A stretch of DNA of 64,000 bases from contig CAYMSF010000004.1 of NCBI GenBank assembly GCA_964392985.1, forward strand, positions 40,588 through 104,587. The letters run 5' to 3'. This stretch comes from CAYMSF01 sp964392985. Its GTDB lineage: Bacteria; Verrucomicrobiota; Lentisphaeria; Victivallales; Victivallaceae. Below the pieces are notes generated by a model. The model did no database searches. It was not told where the DNA came from and saw nothing but the letters and a program-made list of their open reading frames with translations. A program made the translations under genes and the position numbers. Shown one piece after another: positions 19,110-27,686 of the stretch. Positions within the stretch are counted from its first letter, which is position 1, and every line of letters begins with the position of its first letter.

Positions 19110-19517
19110 AAATTTGCTCCATATTATATTTATTGCTGATTACATCATTACAGGGTAACTAATAAAATTTCAGATAGATAATTTATACAAATCTATAACA
19201 CTAAAATAGAACTTGATTAGCGCGTCTAATATAACACATTTATACGAATTTTGTAATAAGATTCAATAAAGAATAAAAGGAATTCTTAAATAAATTTCAG
19301 AACCAAAAAAATAATTTTAAAATTATTAATTGAAACGTTTAATAATTCCAACAGCAGCGAAAGAGTGAATTAATGTACAGGAAAATGGACTCAAGATGAA
19401 AGAGAAAAGACAAGTTGCCGGTACTAATTGAGCAAGAAATGACGAAATGACAATAAGTGTAACATACAATAATAATATCTATTGCAACAATTAACGAATC
19501 AGCAGCGTTACAATGAA
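19110..19517. other. Intergenic region upstream of valS
   Basis: About 400 AT-rich bases without a credible gene on either strand. It should contain the valS promoter (minus strand), but I cannot point to convincing -35 and -10 boxes. A perfect 18-bp palindrome lies at 19310-19327. Confidence 0.5.
19304..19327 (-). terminator. AT-rich palindrome with T-run, possible terminator
   Basis: Perfect 18-bp palindrome (19310-19327) made only of A and T. On the minus strand it is followed by a run of T, as in an intrinsic terminator for the upstream minus-strand gene that ends at 19518. The all-AT stem would be weak, so this is tentative. Confidence 0.3.
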
Positions 19518-20675
19518 TCAATCATCATCATCATCTTTAATATGTTTAGTTTTTCCTAATATATCTTCAGGGTTTACCGGTGTATAATTCAGGCTGATAT
19601 TCGGCTGTTCATGCTTGACAACTGGCACTGACTTTAAGTTAACATTTGAATGAGCTGTTACAGAATTAATTGCGATATGATCACGGTCGATTTCGCGTGA
19701 AGATGCCGGATGTGTAAGATGAACAGAAGGATTCACAACGTTCTCATGCTTAATAACTCCAGGCGATAGTGGCGGATGAGTGGCATGAATTGACTGAACA
19801 GGTGTTTTGCCGTGCTCAATAACTCCAGGCGGCAGTGGCGGATGAGTGGCATGAATTGACTGAACAGGTGTTTTGCCATGCTCAATAACTCCAGGCGGCA
19901 GTGGCGGATGAGTGGCATGAATTGACTGAACAGGTGTTTTGCCATGATCAATAACTCCAGGCGGCAGTGGCGGATGAGTAGTGACGTTTTGAATCGTTGG
20001 GGCTGCAGATGTTTTTGAGGACATTGTTTTAGCATGTTCTTGAATCGGATGGCGCAAACTGCCAGATGCTGGTTCGTGATTTCGTCCTGTTGAATGTTGT
20101 TGACCTGCAACAATATTTTTAGGTATTTGCAAATTAGAAGATAAATTATCTTGTGGCATTCCTGAATGCGTGTTTGATAAAGCTTGATTGGAGTGTTTTT
20201 TTGAAGTTTCAGCAGCGACGGTGCCGGTGTTAGTTTTTCCGGTTTCTGAATTACTTTGATGCATGCCAACAGAAACATATTCATTAGACACTGTAGAGAT
20301 AGTGTTGGAGGCATCAATATCTGAATGCGTTTGAATAGCAGATGGAGTCTTGTTGACATCCATTTTTTTGTGTCGCAGAATGTCCTCAGTATTGAATTCG
20401 GTTTCGACGTTTTCCTGTGTCTCTACTTTGCCCATTCTTAATTCATAAAGCAACTTGTTAGACCGTTGCAACTCGACAATGATTTCGGCGATGGAACCAT
20501 CAAGCCTTTTTGCATGCCAGACAATACTATTCAGTTCAACATCGCTTTTCCCTCTGAATTTTTCAAATTCTAAGAAAAACCTGCTGAATTTGCAAATAAG
20601 GATAATAAAAACGACACAGGTAATCAGCCCTGTAGAAACCAAAGCCAATAATAGAATCGGCAGTGCCATATCCAT
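19518..20675 (-). CDS. Membrane-anchored low-complexity protein with 22-residue tandem repeats
   Basis: I do not recognise a family. The 385-residue protein has one N-terminal transmembrane helix (about residues 4-28), a short amphipathic segment, and then a long polar region rich in Ser, Thr, His, Asn and Pro that is probably disordered. Residues in the C-terminal half form a 22-residue repeat (core THPPLPPGVIEHGKTPVQS) in three good copies plus a diverged fourth. The protein ends in five aspartates. GGAGGT upstream supports the ATG at 20675. The layout (anchor, disordered linker, repeats) suggests a cell-envelope or scaffold role, but no function can be named. Confidence 0.7.
   Translation of the reverse strand: MDMALPILLLALVSTGLITCVVFIILICKFSRFFLEFEKFRGKSDVELNSIVWHAKRLDGSIAEIIVELQRSNKLLYELRMGKVETQENVETEFNTEDILRHKKMDVNKTPSAIQTHSDIDASNTISTVSNEYVSVGMHQSNSETGKTNTGTVAAETSKKHSNQALSNTHSGMPQDNLSSNLQIPKNIVAGQQHSTGRNHEPASGSLRHPIQEHAKTMSSKTSAAPTIQNVTTHPPLPPGVIDHGKTPVQSIHATHPPLPPGVIEHGKTPVQSIHATHPPLPPGVIEHGKTPVQSIHATHPPLSPGVIKHENVVNPSVHLTHPASSREIDRDHIAINSVTAHSNVNLKSVPVVKHEQPNISLNYTPVNPEDILGKTKHIKDDDDD
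19753..19980 (-). repeat. 66-bp in-frame tandem repeat
   Basis: Three complete 66-bp units begin at 19753, 19819 and 19885, with a partial fourth from 19951. The second and third copies are almost identical in DNA while the first has several changes, which suggests recent expansion by slippage or unequal recombination. Each unit encodes 22 residues of the overlapping membrane protein. Confidence 0.95.
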
Positions 20676-20830
20676 AGTTGACCTCCAGGTTTGTATTGTT
20701 AAAACCTACTGCTTTATAACCTATCGCAGGAAGTTTCAAAAGTCAATTAAATTAGCTGGATAACATGACAAAAAAGAAATTCAAACGATTGTGGGTATTA
20801 ACAAGATACAGCTCGTGAATATCTCATTAT

Positions 20831-21556
20831 TCAGTTTGAATTCAACCACTCAGGCAGTTTTATACTTTTAATGCCACCCTGAATTTTACTTTTGGAATAG
20901 ATAGTAACAGGCGCTGTTCCATTTTGAACAATATCTAACCTGGATGCGGCAGCACCGGACAAATCAATATCACGTCCATCAATAAAGGGTCCGCGATCAT
21001 TGATTTTCACAACAACACGACGATTATTTGTATCATTTATAACCAGAACAAATGTTCCCAGGGGTATGGAACGATGCGCAGCGGTATAGAATGGTCCTGG
21101 TAAAAACCATTCGCCGGATGTAGTACGCTTGAAATAAAAACCACGACCATAATGCGAGGCTACACCTGATTCAAGGTAGTACCATGTCCCCCAATCAAAA
21201 GATGGAGTGAAGTAAAAAAAATACAAACCGCATATAACAAAAGAGAAAAAAAGAAAAGTTCGTCTGGCACTAACTGAAATGTCACATTTTTTCCCTATAA
21301 ATTTACCGGCAAGCCATGGCAGGATAAACAGGTAATAGAAAATCTTGCCTGCAACACGAAAAAAGTTTTCCAGCCATTCGCAAAATTTACGACAAAAATT
21401 AATTTTACCTATACCATGCAAAATTTCTCTAAACAGCAGAAAAATCCATTTGGAAAAGATGATGAGTATTTTAATCGCATTGCGAAACAAAACCCACCAT
21501 ATTTTTCCGCAGAGATCAATTGTTTTTAAAGCTGGACTAACAGATTTTTCAACCAT
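20831..21556 (-). CDS. RlpA-like double-psi beta-barrel protein with multi-helix N-terminus
   Basis: The C-terminal ~110 residues form an RlpA/DPBB domain: GVASHYGRGF, TTSGE, TAAHRSIPLGTFV, VVKINDRGPF and DIDLSGAAASRL. RlpA proteins act in the periplasm, some as lytic transglycosylases that cleave naked glycan strands during cell separation; the aspartate of INDRGPF and the histidine of TAAHR match the catalytic pair. Unlike standard RlpA there is no lipoprotein signal. The first ~125 residues are basic and hydrophobic with two or more possible membrane segments, the clearest at about residues 96-115. There is no SPOR domain. Confidence 0.82.
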   Translation of the reverse strand: MVEKSVSPALKTIDLCGKIWWVLFRNAIKILIIFSKWIFLLFREILHGIGKINFCRKFCEWLENFFRVAGKIFYYLFILPWLAGKFIGKKCDISVSARRTFLFFSFVICGLYFFYFTPSFDWGTWYYLESGVASHYGRGFYFKRTTSGEWFLPGPFYTAAHRSIPLGTFVLVINDTNNRRVVVKINDRGPFIDGRDIDLSGAAASRLDIVQNGTAPVTIYSKSKIQGGIKSIKLPEWLNSN

Positions 21557-21693
21557 ATTTTTGCTGTTGTTGTTTCATATTATTGTCGCGAAAACGGTGG
21601 AAAAAGTAGCAAGTATAAATCACTTTTTACTGAAAAATATCAAGGTAATTTATTATTAGAAGATATTGAAAATTCACAGTAATTTAAAGTACT

Positions 21694-21727
21694 GTTAACC
21701 GAATGATATTAACATCATTCGGTTAAC
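21694..21727 (-). terminator. Perfect 14-bp hairpin downstream of transketolase
   Basis: A perfect inverted repeat (21694-21707 with 21714-21727) around a 6-base loop, 95 bases after the stop of the minus-strand transketolase gene. There is no strong T-run on either side, so it may be a factor-dependent terminator or an mRNA-stabilising stem rather than a classic intrinsic terminator. Confidence 0.5.
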
Positions 21728-21821
21728 CTGAAAACACGGCTAAAAATCGACAAAGAGTTACAATTATTACGGCAAGGAAAATTTGTTAATAAACAAAGCT
21801 TCAATACCGAACAACTTTTCG

Positions 21822-23870
21822 TTAATTACATCCGCATCCGCCACTGTTGCATCCGGATTCGCAATCACAATCGCATTCACAGGCAAAATGTTTCCTGATC
21901 CGTTCAACTACCTGATCCGGCGTGAAGCCAAATTTTTCAGTTAGCACCTTGTATGGCGCTGATGCGCCAAAAGTATCAATCCCGATTGCAAGACCTTCGC
22001 TGCCAACAAAACGATGCCATCCAAAAGTTGAACCGGCTTCTATCGAAACTCTTGTGCCGCATTCAGGTGGCAATACCGCATCTTGATAATCTTTGTTCTG
22101 TCTCAAAAATAATTCTTGAGATGGCATGGAAACAACACGAACACCGCAACCTTTTGACCTGATAATTTCAGCGGACTTCAATGCCAGATTAACTTCTGAT
22201 CCAGTGGCAATTAGAATAATTTGAAAGTCTTCGTCATCACTAAGCACGTATGCACCACGTTCAACATCAATTCTTGCAGCCTGTTCTGCCGTAAGCGGTT
22301 CAAGGTCTTGTCGTGTCAACATAATTGCAACCGGTCCTTTAGCGCGAAGTGCTGCCGCCCAGGCATGTGCTGTTTCATAAGCGTCAGCCGGACGGATTGA
22401 AATCATTCCTGGAATGGTACGCAACATTGCCAATTGTTCAATAGGTTCATGAGTTGGACCATCTTCACCGACATAAAAAGAGTCATGAGTAAATACATAA
22501 ATTTCGTGTAGTCCCTGCAACGCCGCAAGTCTGATTGCCGGCTTCATGTAATCAGAGAAAACAAAAAATGTTGATGTGTATGGAATGATAGTTTCATACA
22601 AAGCCATACCGTTGCCGGCCATCCCCATCGCAAGTTCACGTACACCAAAATGAAAATTTGAACCAGAACGATTTTCTGGCGAGAACCCTGGCGCGTCTTT
22701 GATGTTGGTTTTAGTTGAAGGTGCCAAATCGGCAGCTCCACCAACAAGGGAAGGAACCAAAGCGGCAGCGCGTTGGAGGATTTCTCCTCCTGAAGCGCGA
22801 CTGGCAATCGGCTTTCCTGTCGGAGCAACTTTAAGTAATTCCTCAAGTATATTTTCCGGAACCACTCGATTTATCATTTTGCTTAAAATATCTGTTTTAT
22901 CAGGATTATCATCAAGGAATTTTTGGAATTTTATATCCCAAACGGCAGCGTTGCTTAATAGCTGTTTAACCTTGTCGTCAATGAATTTTTGCACTTCAGG
23001 CATTACGAAGAACGGTGTTTCGGGCATTCCCAAGTTAGTTTTGGCGGCATCAACCTCATCTTGACCAAGCGGTTCGCCATGCGCTGAAGACTTGCCTTGC
23101 TTATTAGGCGCTCCAAATCCAATTTTGGTTTTTCCTATAATCAGTGTAGGGCGTCCGTCAGAAATAACTGCCTCAGCCAGGGCTTTGTCGCATTCTTCAA
23201 TATCATTGGCATTGGCAATGTTTATAACTCGCCAATTGTAAGCAGCAAACCTCGCCCCAACATTTTCAGAAAATGCCAAATTGGTTGAACCTTCAATTGT
23301 AATTGAATTATCGTCATAAAAGCATATAATGTTGTCAAGTTTTTGATGACCGGCAAGAGAAGCAGCTTCTGAAGTAACTCCCTCCATCATGCAACCATCG
23401 CCACAAATTACAAAAAAACGACTGTCTACCAATTCAGTCTTGTCCAAACCAGTTTTAGCTGCAAAATATTTGTTTGCCATTGCCATGCCGACCGCGGAGG
23501 CAAAGCCGCTACCTAATGGACCGGTAGTGATATCAACGCCAGCGGTGTGATTATATTCCGGGTGGCCTGGAGTCTTACTTTGCCATTGACGGAATTGTTT
23601 TATTTCATCCATTCCCAATCCATAGCCAAAGAGATGCAGTAAAGAATATTCCAGCATTGAACCATGTCCTGCAGAAAGAATAAAGCGGTCTCTCCCGAGC
23701 CATTTTGGATTGCTGGGATTATGACGCATATATTTATACCAGACCATAAGAGCATAGTCAGCACATCCCATGGGCATGCCAGGATGTCCTGATTTTGCTT
23801 TTTGGACAGCCTCAGCGGATATTATCCGAATCGTGTTCGCAGTTAGTTTTAATAATGATAAATCTGTCAT
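21822..23870 (-). CDS. tkt: Transketolase
   Basis: Thiamine-diphosphate enzyme of the pentose phosphate pathway that transfers two-carbon ketol units. The N-terminal domain has the GHPGMPMGCAD and GCMMEGVTSEAASLAG (ThDP/metal-binding GDG) motifs, the middle domain has GVRELAMG and EDGPTHEPIEQLA with the catalytic glutamate, and the C-terminal domain is complete. About 660 residues are standard. The protein then ends in an unusual tail of about 18 residues with seven cysteines spaced by one to four residues, mixed with Glu, Asp, Ser and Gly, which looks like a metal-binding appendage. A hairpin lies downstream of the stop. Confidence 0.95.
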   Translation of the reverse strand: MTDLSLLKLTANTIRIISAEAVQKAKSGHPGMPMGCADYALMVWYKYMRHNPSNPKWLGRDRFILSAGHGSMLEYSLLHLFGYGLGMDEIKQFRQWQSKTPGHPEYNHTAGVDITTGPLGSGFASAVGMAMANKYFAAKTGLDKTELVDSRFFVICGDGCMMEGVTSEAASLAGHQKLDNIICFYDDNSITIEGSTNLAFSENVGARFAAYNWRVINIANANDIEECDKALAEAVISDGRPTLIIGKTKIGFGAPNKQGKSSAHGEPLGQDEVDAAKTNLGMPETPFFVMPEVQKFIDDKVKQLLSNAAVWDIKFQKFLDDNPDKTDILSKMINRVVPENILEELLKVAPTGKPIASRASGGEILQRAAALVPSLVGGAADLAPSTKTNIKDAPGFSPENRSGSNFHFGVRELAMGMAGNGMALYETIIPYTSTFFVFSDYMKPAIRLAALQGLHEIYVFTHDSFYVGEDGPTHEPIEQLAMLRTIPGMISIRPADAYETAHAWAAALRAKGPVAIMLTRQDLEPLTAEQAARIDVERGAYVLSDDEDFQIILIATGSEVNLALKSAEIIRSKGCGVRVVSMPSQELFLRQNKDYQDAVLPPECGTRVSIEAGSTFGWHRFVGSEGLAIGIDTFGASAPYKVLTEKFGFTPDQVVERIRKHFACECDCDCESGCNSGGCGCN

Positions 23871-23968
23871 GACTTTTAAATTATCCTTTCAATATTAATG
23901 AATTTAGACTGGAAATTTCAATTTAATAAGATAACTTCAGAAAGAGATGTTTTCAATTAATAATAAAA

Positions 23969-23994
23969 TAATATTTATTGAATAATAAATATTA
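23969..23994. promoter_or_regulatory. Inverted repeat in the tkt-ruvB divergent promoter region
   Basis: A perfect 11-bp inverted repeat (23969-23979 with 23984-23994) with a 4-base spacer, midway between the divergent transketolase and ruvB genes. It may be an operator, but it is wholly A/T and could also be chance in AT-rich DNA. Confidence 0.3.
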
Positions 23995-24130
23995 GTGAGA
24001 GCTGATGCGGATGCGCTGTTAGTGTTTTATTCAACGGTATAAATTTGATTTCTTTTACACAAAATAACTTTAACTGAAATTACAGAAGATTTAAATATCA
24101 TTTTTATAGAAATGAAGGCAATTATTGATT

Positions 24131-25186
24131 ATGGCAGAGCGTTTCGTAACTTCAACTTTAAATAAAAAAGATGTGACAAGAGACAATACGTTACGTCCTA
24201 TAAGGTTTTCAGAATTCCCTGGTCAAGTTAAAGTGAAAGAACGTTTGGAACTTTATGTGGAAGCAGCAAAAGGTCGCAATGAGCCACTCGGACATCTTCT
24301 GCTTAGTGGTCCCCCTGGTCTTGGCAAAACAACTTTAGCATATATTATCGCTCATGAAAAAGGTGCTAATATTAAAACTTCCAGTGGGCCAGTAATTGAG
24401 AAACCTGGCGATTTAGCTGGATTGCTTACGTCATTACAAGACGGAGATGTTTTGTTTATTGATGAAATCCATCGGCTTAATACAACAGTGGAAGAATATC
24501 TTTACAGCGCTATGGAAGATTTTTTCATTGATATCATGCTTGATCAGGGACCAGGCGCGCGCTCTGTAAGACTCAATGTTCCACACTTTACTTTGCTTGG
24601 TGCGACGACGCGTTCCGGAATGCTATCGGCACCGTTGCGATCCCGTTTTGCGTTGTCATGCCGCTTGGACTACTATGAGGTTGATGATCTTGAGACCATT
24701 ATCAAACGCTCAGCTTCTATTTTGGATATTGAAATCGAGGGGGAGGGGGCGGCAGAAATTGCACGACGCTGCCGTGGAACGCCACGAATTGCAAATAATT
24801 TATTGAGTTGGTCCAGAGATTACGCTCAGGTGCGTGCTGACAGAATCATTACCGGGGCAACAGCTGCGGCTGCACTATCAATGCTTGATATTGATAATGA
24901 AGGACTTGATGAAATGGATAACCGGATTCTTGAAGTTATACTTGAAAATTATAATGGCGGACCGGTTGGTATCAAAACAATTGCTGTTGCCGTCGGCGAA
25001 GAGGAGGGTACGATTGAAGAAGTTTACGAACCATTTCTTATACAAGGCGGCTACTTGAAGCGGACAGCACAAGGGCGTATGGCGACAGATAAAGCAAGGA
25101 CTAAACTTGGTTTGCCTCCTCGCGTCAAGAATGATAAAAAATCAACAAATCAACCTGATATGTTTGATTATGGTCATGAAAATTAA
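24131..25186 (+). CDS. ruvB: Holliday junction branch migration helicase RuvB
   Basis: AAA+ motor that drives branch migration of Holliday junctions with RuvA. Motifs in order: Walker A SGPPGLGKTTLAY, Walker B LFIDEIHRL, sensor 1 LLGATTRSGML, arginine finger region LRSRF, and the C-terminal winged-helix DNA-binding domain. The start is placed at the ATG at 24131 (351 residues); an in-frame TTG two codons earlier is less likely. RuvA and RuvC are not in the neighbourhood. It is transcribed away from transketolase and followed within 31 bases by the zinc-ribbon gene. Confidence 0.96.
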   Translation: MAERFVTSTLNKKDVTRDNTLRPIRFSEFPGQVKVKERLELYVEAAKGRNEPLGHLLLSGPPGLGKTTLAYIIAHEKGANIKTSSGPVIEKPGDLAGLLTSLQDGDVLFIDEIHRLNTTVEEYLYSAMEDFFIDIMLDQGPGARSVRLNVPHFTLLGATTRSGMLSAPLRSRFALSCRLDYYEVDDLETIIKRSASILDIEIEGEGAAEIARRCRGTPRIANNLLSWSRDYAQVRADRIITGATAAAALSMLDIDNEGLDEMDNRILEVILENYNGGPVGIKTIAVAVGEEEGTIEEVYEPFLIQGGYLKRTAQGRMATDKARTKLGLPPRVKNDKKSTNQPDMFDYGHEN

Positions 25187-25216
25187 AATATCTAATAATA
25201 AAATTAAGGAGCTGGA

Positions 25217-25921
25217 ATGAAAAATTGGTTTGCCGGTTTACTGGAACTTCAAAATGTCGATATGAGACTGCGTAATTTAAAGTTGCGTCAGGAAATGTTG
25301 CCCAAAGAACTGAAATCTTTGGATCAGGAAATACTTGAGATTAACAGCAAACTGAAAGATGAAAATGAAAATATTAAAAAAACCGAATTGGAAATAAAAA
25401 AAATAGAAGGCAATATTGCCCAGGTAAATGAAACTATAAGAAAAATTCAGGCCAATTCCGCAATGGTCAAGAAAAACAATGAATATCAGGCAATGTTGCA
25501 TGAAATTGAACAGCATAAAGCCAATATCAGCGACTTTGAAAGCAAAGAGATAAATTTGCTTGACGTATTGGAAAGTCAAAAAAACGAACACCGTGAACAG
25601 GAAAAGCTATCGCGTAACAGAATAAAAAATATTACTGACAATCAAACAGAATTAAAACAATTGGCAGAAGATGTAGTCTCAGAAATTGTAACCTTGAATC
25701 AAGAACGGGAACAGAAAACTAAAGAAATAGATCAGGAATTGCTTTCTCACTATAACCGCCTTTTGAAATCACAAGGATGTCCGGTAGTGAATGTCAGTAA
25801 CGGGATTTGTGGAAATTGTCATTTAAAATTGACCCCGCAAACACTCGCGGAAACAAAAAAAGGTGCAATGGCGGTGTGTGACAATTGTCAGCATTTGCTT
25901 TATACTAACAATGAGACATGA
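25217..25921 (+). CDS. Coiled-coil protein with C4 zinc ribbon (CT398 type)
   Basis: Residues 1-180 are almost entirely a long antiparallel coiled coil rich in Glu, Lys and Asn. The C-terminus holds a four-cysteine zinc ribbon (CGNCHLKL and CDNCQHLLY, near residues 197-228) of the zf-RING_7 type. This architecture is the CT398 family described from Chlamydia and found widely in bacteria; its role is uncertain and has been linked to sigma-54 or flagellar-type secretion components in chlamydiae. GGAG lies upstream of the ATG. It is probably cotranscribed with ruvB. Confidence 0.86.
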   Translation: MKNWFAGLLELQNVDMRLRNLKLRQEMLPKELKSLDQEILEINSKLKDENENIKKTELEIKKIEGNIAQVNETIRKIQANSAMVKKNNEYQAMLHEIEQHKANISDFESKEINLLDVLESQKNEHREQEKLSRNRIKNITDNQTELKQLAEDVVSEIVTLNQEREQKTKEIDQELLSHYNRLLKSQGCPVVNVSNGICGNCHLKLTPQTLAETKKGAMAVCDNCQHLLYTNNET

Positions 25922-26296
25922 TTGTTAGCTTTAGAATTTAAACAAATAATTTTGTTTGATTTTGTTAGGTCGAATCCAGAGATTTACTAATTTTTTGCAC
26001 CTCTAAATGTTTCTTAAGTCTTTGCAATCTACCACCTTCCTGCTATAGTTGGATAATAATTTACAATTAAATTATTCTGTTCATGAATATTGCATAAATA
26101 TGTCAATGAATGGTTAAACAATGTATAAATGCCGGAAAAAAAGTTAGCTTTGCTTTAAATTTCCCCAAAATAAGCTATATTCGCAAGTGTAACTGTATAC
26201 TATAACAATGGAAATTATTCATAATAAATTATTTTGACAATGGTTTTATAGGGAAAATATTTAATAATTTATAAGCAGGGGATTATCTGTAAACAG
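25922..26296. other. Intergenic region upstream of the LptF/G-type gene
   Basis: About 375 AT-rich bases without a recognisable gene. A candidate promoter lies near its end (26234-26263). A GGTCGAATCC string at about 25968 recalls a tRNA T-loop but has no surrounding tRNA fold. Confidence 0.5.
26234..26263 (+). promoter_or_regulatory. Possible sigma-70-type promoter
   Basis: A perfect TTGACA at 26234-26239 is followed after 18 bases by TATTTA at 26258-26263, about 35 bases before the permease start. The -35 box is convincing, the -10 box is weak. Confidence 0.35.
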
Positions 26297-27445
26297 ATGA
26301 AGAAGTGGCAACATAATTACGATAGTATGAAAAGGCATTGGTTGTTTCTGCCGACATTGGACTATTATGTTTTGCGCGAATTTATGATTCACATGAGCGT
26401 ACTGATGTTGGTATGCGTTATTCTTTTTATAGTTGGCGACGTTTTTAGTGACCTTTCTGATTTTCTGGATGCAAAAGCAACAGTCAGTCAAATGTTAAGT
26501 TTCTTTTTATTGAAACTACCCGGGAATGTCCGTTTTATTATGCCAATTTCTGTGTTGTTGGCATGTATGTGGACAATGGCGACGTTCGGCAAACACATGG
26601 AAGTTACGGCGATGCGTGCCTCTGGCATTTCACTATTTCGTTGTGGTGGTTCTATTTTTGTTATTGGTCTTGTTGTTACAGGGCTGAATTTTTGGTTTAA
26701 TGAAGCGTTGGTACCATATACTGAGAAAGAGGCTGAAGTCGTAAAAATAGCGGCTATTCGTTCACAACAACGGGCTGCTCAATTCCAGAATATGTTGACC
26801 TACCGCAGTCCTGACAAGCAGAGGACGTGGTTGTTTAAAACTTTTGCATCAGACGGAGAGCATAAGTCTGTCACCTTAAAATCTTTTCGACTCGACGGCA
26901 CTTTGGAATGGGATATAACAGCACAAACCGCCCGCTATAATGCAAAGGAGGGATGGACTTTTGAAAAAGTATCAATTACTCCTTACAGTTTTGACGGTTT
27001 GGTACCCAAAAATTCTCAACGCATCCCTGCATTGAAAAAAAATCTAAAAGAAATACCGGAAAATCCTGAAGATATTTTGAACGCAATAAAAGACGAAGAT
27101 GAATTGTCAATATGGGCAATTATGGAGATATTGCATAAAACAAAAAACATGGCATCACGCTGTGAAGCAATATTTCTTACAGTTCTTTATTACCGGTTGG
27201 CGTTCCCATGGTCATGCTTCCTGGCGGTATTCCTGGGGATTCCTTTAGCCACTAAGAATGAACGTTCCGGAATTATGCTTGCAGTAATTTCAGCTATCGT
27301 TATTATTGTAATTTATCAGGTTACATCACAAATTTTTCTTGTACTGGGCAAGCAAGGATTATTAAATCCCATGATTGCCGGATTGGCACCGACTGTTGCG
27401 TTTATCTTGTTCGGCTGGTATAATGTTTTCAAAAACAGAAACTGA
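26297..27445 (+). CDS. LptF/LptG (YjgP/YjgQ) family permease
   Basis: Inner-membrane component of the lipopolysaccharide export ABC complex LptB2FG. It has an N-terminal membrane region with a YYVLREF start motif and helices at about residues 30-50, 65-85 and 105-125. A periplasmic beta-jellyroll follows (residues ~130-270), then three C-terminal helices (residues ~290-375). The length of 382 residues is typical. LptF and LptG cannot be told apart safely here and only one copy is in the window. Its presence implies a Gram-negative envelope with lipopolysaccharide. The next gene starts within 12 bases. Confidence 0.9.
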   Translation: MKKWQHNYDSMKRHWLFLPTLDYYVLREFMIHMSVLMLVCVILFIVGDVFSDLSDFLDAKATVSQMLSFFLLKLPGNVRFIMPISVLLACMWTMATFGKHMEVTAMRASGISLFRCGGSIFVIGLVVTGLNFWFNEALVPYTEKEAEVVKIAAIRSQQRAAQFQNMLTYRSPDKQRTWLFKTFASDGEHKSVTLKSFRLDGTLEWDITAQTARYNAKEGWTFEKVSITPYSFDGLVPKNSQRIPALKKNLKEIPENPEDILNAIKDEDELSIWAIMEILHKTKNMASRCEAIFLTVLYYRLAFPWSCFLAVFLGIPLATKNERSGIMLAVISAIVIIVIYQVTSQIFLVLGKQGLLNPMIAGLAPTVAFILFGWYNVFKNRN

Positions 27446-27456
27446 TTGGTGTGAAA

Positions 27457-27684
27457 ATGCCAAAAAGAGCCAAACGCGGTAATGCGATTTATAATTTTGT
27501 CAGTTTCCTTATGTTGCCATTGATAGCGGTGAACCTCTATTGTTGCTGGAAAATTTCAGAACTGAATGCAACGCTGGGTTTGCAAATATTCAGCTCAGTG
27601 ATTAATGGATTGTCTCAGTTGATTGTTGTTATTATAGCAAATACTGTCGCCATCACTATTCTTATCATAATGAGGGAGGGATGA
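27457..27684 (+). CDS. Small two-helix membrane protein, unknown
   Basis: A 75-residue protein with a basic N-terminus (MPKRAKRGN) and two hydrophobic helices at about residues 11-31 and 46-72. I do not recognise a family. It is tightly packed between the permease gene and the AMMECR1 gene, overlapping the latter region by a few bases, so it is likely translated. A GTG six bases upstream (27451) is an alternative start. Confidence 0.6.
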   Translation: MPKRAKRGNAIYNFVSFLMLPLIAVNLYCCWKISELNATLGLQIFSSVINGLSQLIVVIIANTVAITILIIMREG

Positions 27685-27686
27685 AG

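Noticed and set aside
19753..19980. Regular repeats that could suggest a CRISPR array
   Set aside because: The units are contiguous 66-bp in-frame repeats with no unique spacers, and they encode part of a protein.
19733..20359. Long second open frame (208 aa, minus strand) across the repeat region
   Set aside because: It lies in another frame of the repeat-bearing gene; its length comes from the 66-bp periodicity, it has no start signal and no recognisable protein.
25960..26010. String GGTCGAATCC resembling a tRNA T-arm
   Set aside because: The flanking bases cannot pair into a T-stem and there is no acceptor stem, D-arm or anticodon arm around it.
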